Shown: positions 7,309 through 9,180 of the stretch, in pieces | How positions within the stretch are numbered: the stretch's first letter is position 1 | How the letters are laid out: each line of letters begins with the position of its first letter | Assembly (NCBI GenBank): GCA_041744735.1 | Contig: JBGTKH010000660.1 | Coordinates: forward strand, 1 to 9,180 | DNA from: JBGTKH01 sp041744735 | GTDB taxonomy: Bacteria; Planctomycetota; Planctomycetia; Pirellulales; Pirellulaceae | Reading direction: 5' to 3' | DNA length: 9,180 bases | Notes under the pieces: generated by a model | Databases searched by the model: none | What the model saw: the letters and a program-made list of their open reading frames with translations, nothing else | What the model was told of the DNA's origin: nothing | Made by a program: the position numbers and the translations under genes

Positions 7309-8172
7309 ATGAGCCGGATGCTGCGAGCCCTGCGACAATTGGACAAACCTGCTCCCGTCGAATCGCGCGGCGAGCGGCAAAGTTCGGCGCAGAGTAACGC
7401 TGCGATCACCGATTGGCACATTCCCTCGACTGCCGCCAAGGGTCAACCGTCAGCCGCCAATTGCAAGCCGACATTTGTACCTCAGGCACAGTCCGAGGCG
7501 GCGCCGGAACACACGCCGTCGGAATCTGAATTCCAACTGCAACTGCGACGCAATTTGGACGATCCGCGGCTCAGCCGGCAGTATCACCAGTTAACCGACA
7601 AGATCATCTCGCAATTGCCGGCGGACGTTCCGGCATCGTTCATGTTCGTGGCCGCCGAGTATGGCCGGCAGGCGGCCGAGGCGTTGGCTCACGTCGCCGT
7701 GCTGTTATCGCAGCGTGACATCGGCAAAGTGCTGCTGGTGGACGGTAATCTGGCCGAGAAATCGCTGACCGCGGCATTCGATCGCGGCCACTGCGAAGGC
7801 TTGGCCGAAATCCTAAATCGCCGCCCGCCCGCCCGCGAATTCCTCGTCCCCACGACCTTCGAGCGTCTGAACCTGTTGCCTTCCGGCCGTGAGGGCGTCA
7901 CTCATTTCAGTTCCACCGACGACGCTCTGGCCGTGCTCGTGCGCGACGTGAAACATCACTACCAATTCGTGCTGGTAGACGCCGGCTGCTATGCTGAACC
8001 GCTGGCCGCATCGCTCGGCCGCATCTGCGACGCTGCGTACTTCGTCGTCCAACTAAACCAAACCGAGTCCACAGCCGCCGCATCCGCCGTCGCGCAACTA
8101 CAAGCCAATGGCATACGCCTGCGCGGTTCGATTGTGACTAACGTGTCCACCGAACGCCGTACTCGCAAATGA
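7309..8172 (+). CDS. CpsD/Wzc-like (MinD/ParA superfamily) protein with degenerate P-loop
   Basis: This 287-residue protein opens MSRMLRALRQLDKP, followed by about 85 variable residues and a MinD/BY-kinase-like fold from about residue 85. The order of elements is kept: a P-loop position at 114-123, a Walker A' strand VLLVDGN (D145) and a Walker B-like strand FVLVDAG (D224). The P-loop reads AAEYGRQAA where bacterial tyrosine kinases have a PGEGKS/T-type loop, so the catalytic Lys and Ser/Thr are Ala122 and Ala123. The second acidic residue of Walker A' is Asn147. No tyrosine-rich C-terminal tail is present; the protein ends in a short basic stretch. ATP hydrolysis and kinase activity are therefore unlikely, and a scaffold or regulatory role is more plausible. 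It follows the ExeA-type gene by 9 bp with a GGA-rich ribosome site overlapping that gene's stop. The superfamily call is good; the inactivity is read from motifs only. Confidence 0.85.
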   Translation: MSRMLRALRQLDKPAPVESRGERQSSAQSNAAITDWHIPSTAAKGQPSAANCKPTFVPQAQSEAAPEHTPSESEFQLQLRRNLDDPRLSRQYHQLTDKIISQLPADVPASFMFVAAEYGRQAAEALAHVAVLLSQRDIGKVLLVDGNLAEKSLTAAFDRGHCEGLAEILNRRPPAREFLVPTTFERLNLLPSGREGVTHFSSTDDALAVLVRDVKHHYQFVLVDAGCYAEPLAASLGRICDAAYFVVQLNQTESTAAASAVAQLQANGIRLRGSIVTNVSTERRTRK

Positions 8173-8183
8173 CGCTCGTTGCC

Positions 8184-8435
8184 AATAACGAATGACGAAT
8201 GCCAAATCACGAAAGAAGCCCGAATGTCGAATGACGAAGGCAGGATGTCCCGAGTGTTTTGCCACTGCTCAGTTTTGGAGTCGGCAGGTTACGTGGCGTA
8301 AGCTTCCAGCTTGCGTTGTTTGTGTTGGCAAGCAGGATGCTTACCCCACTTTTCAGCTTTGACGTAGCACGAGTTTCATTTTCGGAGTTCGTCATTAGTC
8401 ATTCTTTCGTCATTCGTCATTTGTAATTCGTCATT
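8184..8435. repeat. Nested inverted repeat element built from 7-bp units
   Basis: Outer arms 8184-8217 and 8402-8435 are complementary at 28 of 34 positions, and a further 9-bp perfect pair joins 8230-8238 to 8388-8396. Each arm has a 7-bp period. On the left are four CGAATGA-like units (8189-8216), a 4-base spacer and three more (8221-8241). On the right are two TCGTCAT-like units (8389-8402), a 4-base spacer and four more (8407-8434). A separate strong hairpin sits inside. The element fills most of the gap between the CpsD-like and epimerase genes, and I see no gene in it. It resembles repeats I associate with planctomycete intergenic regions, which I cannot verify here. Confidence 0.85.
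8293..8349. repeat. Strong inner hairpin, 22-bp imperfect stem
   Basis: Arms 8293-8314 and 8328-8349 pair at 19 of 22 positions around a 13-base T/G-rich loop. Each arm is also a small palindrome (AAGCT-TCC-AGCTT and AAGCA-GGA-TGCTT), so one long stem or two small ones could form. No T-tract follows immediately (ACTTTT is the nearest), so a terminator role is possible but not shown. Confidence 0.85.
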
Positions 8436-8466
8436 ACCCCGTGGCCACATTTGCAAGAGAGCCTTG

Positions 8467-9180
8467 ATGTCAACCATGCTCGTCACCGGCGGCGCCGGGT
8501 TCATTGGATCTCATATTGCCGAGGCGCTTGTGCGGCGGGGCGACACGGTGCGCGTGCTCGACAATCTGTGCATGGGACACCGGAGGAATCTGGCCGACGT
8601 TGCCGACCGCATCGATTTGATCGAAAGCGATCTGACGAACACAGTGGCCGTGGCTCGTGCGGTGAAAGGCGTCGACTGCATCTTTCATCAAGCTGCGCTG
8701 GCGTCGGTGCCGCTGAGTGTCGAGCGGCCGCTGGACACCAACGCGGCGTGTGTAACCGGCACGCTCACTTTGCTCGACCAGGCGCGGCGGGCCGGTGTGC
8801 GGCGCGTGGTGTACGCTGCATCGAGCAGCGTTTACGGCAACCAACCGCACGTATCGAATCGCGAAACTGATCTGCTTATGCCGCTATCGCCGTACGCCGC
8901 CGCGAAACTGGCCGCCGAGCATTATTGCCAGGCGTTTTATCACACGTATGGCTTGGAGACCGTGTGCCTGCGGTACTTCAACGTCTTCGGCCCGCGGCAA
9001 GATCCCAACAGCCCGTACTCGGCCGTCATCCCGCTATTCATCACGCGGATGCTGGCCGGCGAGCCGCCAATCGTGTTCGGCGACGGCATGCAGTCGCGTG
9101 ATTTCACGTACGTCGAGAACGTCGTGCACGGCAATCTGCTGGCCGCCGAGGCCGACGGCGTCGCGGGCCGCACCTTCAAC
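8467..9180 (+). CDS. NAD-dependent UDP-sugar 4-epimerase-like extended SDR (3' part outside window)
   Basis: The first 238 codons are present and the frame is open to the edge. The N-terminal Rossmann motif is TGGAGFIGSH (residues 7-16), with the substrate-side SSSVYG (119-124) and the catalytic pair Y143/K147 in YAAAK. RYFNVFGPRQDPNSPYSAVI and the later FGDGMQSRDFTYVEN are typical of the UDP-GlcNAc/UDP-GalNAc 4-epimerase branch (WbpP/Gne-like), though UDP-glucose 4-epimerase or a UDP-glucuronate-type enzyme cannot be excluded. The enzyme should act in the cytoplasm, supplying an activated sugar for a surface polysaccharide or glycan. The ATG at 8467 is chosen because it sits just before the Rossmann motif; the ribosome site is weak (AAGAGAG at 8455-8461). 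Roughly 70-100 residues are expected to be missing beyond the window. A repeat element separates it from the upstream genes, so it may have its own transcription start. Confidence 0.93.
   Translation, partial: MSTMLVTGGAGFIGSHIAEALVRRGDTVRVLDNLCMGHRRNLADVADRIDLIESDLTNTVAVARAVKGVDCIFHQAALASVPLSVERPLDTNAACVTGTLTLLDQARRAGVRRVVYAASSSVYGNQPHVSNRETDLLMPLSPYAAAKLAAEHYCQAFYHTYGLETVCLRYFNVFGPRQDPNSPYSAVIPLFITRMLAGEPPIVFGDGMQSRDFTYVENVVHGNLLAAEADGVAGRTFN

Noticed and set aside
8184..8241. CRISPR array
   Set aside because: The units are 7 bp, contiguous and inverted across the gap, with no ~30-bp repeats, spacers or cas genes.
8207..8395. 62-codon minus-strand frame in the gap before the epimerase
   Set aside because: It is composed almost entirely of the inverted repeats and heptamers and has no recognisable domain.

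Overview
All six genes in this window lie on the + strand, and the features fit a planctomycete (Pirellulales-like) chromosome. The grounds are a GC-rich coding style, a very large secretin, a degenerate CpsD-type protein beginning MSRMLRALRQL, an ExeA-type ATPase, and long intergenic palindromes with 7-bp-period repeats. The phylum is an inference from style, not from a marker gene.

Layout: (1) 12-3677, a 1221-residue secretin with about eight periplasmic N-type modules before the C-terminal barrel. (2) 3678-3966, an intergenic region with three tandem AGTACTC-type heptamers and a ~115-bp imperfect palindrome. (3) 3967-4686, a predicted lipoprotein of unknown family, overlapping by 4 bp with (4) 4683-5510, an exported BON-domain protein. 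(5) 5511-5787, a gap with several small hairpins. (6) 5788-7299, an ExeA/GspA-type AAA+ ATPase with a long acidic tail. (7) 7309-8172, a CpsD/MinD-like protein whose P-loop is destroyed. (8) 8173-8466, a second intergenic region with nested inverted repeats built from heptamers around a strong hairpin. (9) 8467 to the window edge, a UDP-sugar 4-epimerase-like extended SDR, truncated at the 3' side by the window.

Working model (inference): this is an envelope export locus that combines a type II-style outer-membrane secretin and its ExeA-like ATPase with parts typical of exopolysaccharide loci (a CpsD/Wzc-like cytoplasmic protein and a nucleotide-sugar epimerase). The lipoprotein and BON protein are translationally coupled and may be secretin accessory factors. 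Pairing an ExeA-type ATPase with a Wzc/CpsD-type protein is known from PEP-CTERM/exosortase exopolysaccharide loci. Here the CpsD-like partner looks catalytically dead and the secretin is about twice the usual length. No GspE/F/G-type genes, glycosyltransferases or Wza/Wzc membrane proteins are present in the window, so the substrate (protein or polysaccharide) cannot be decided from it.
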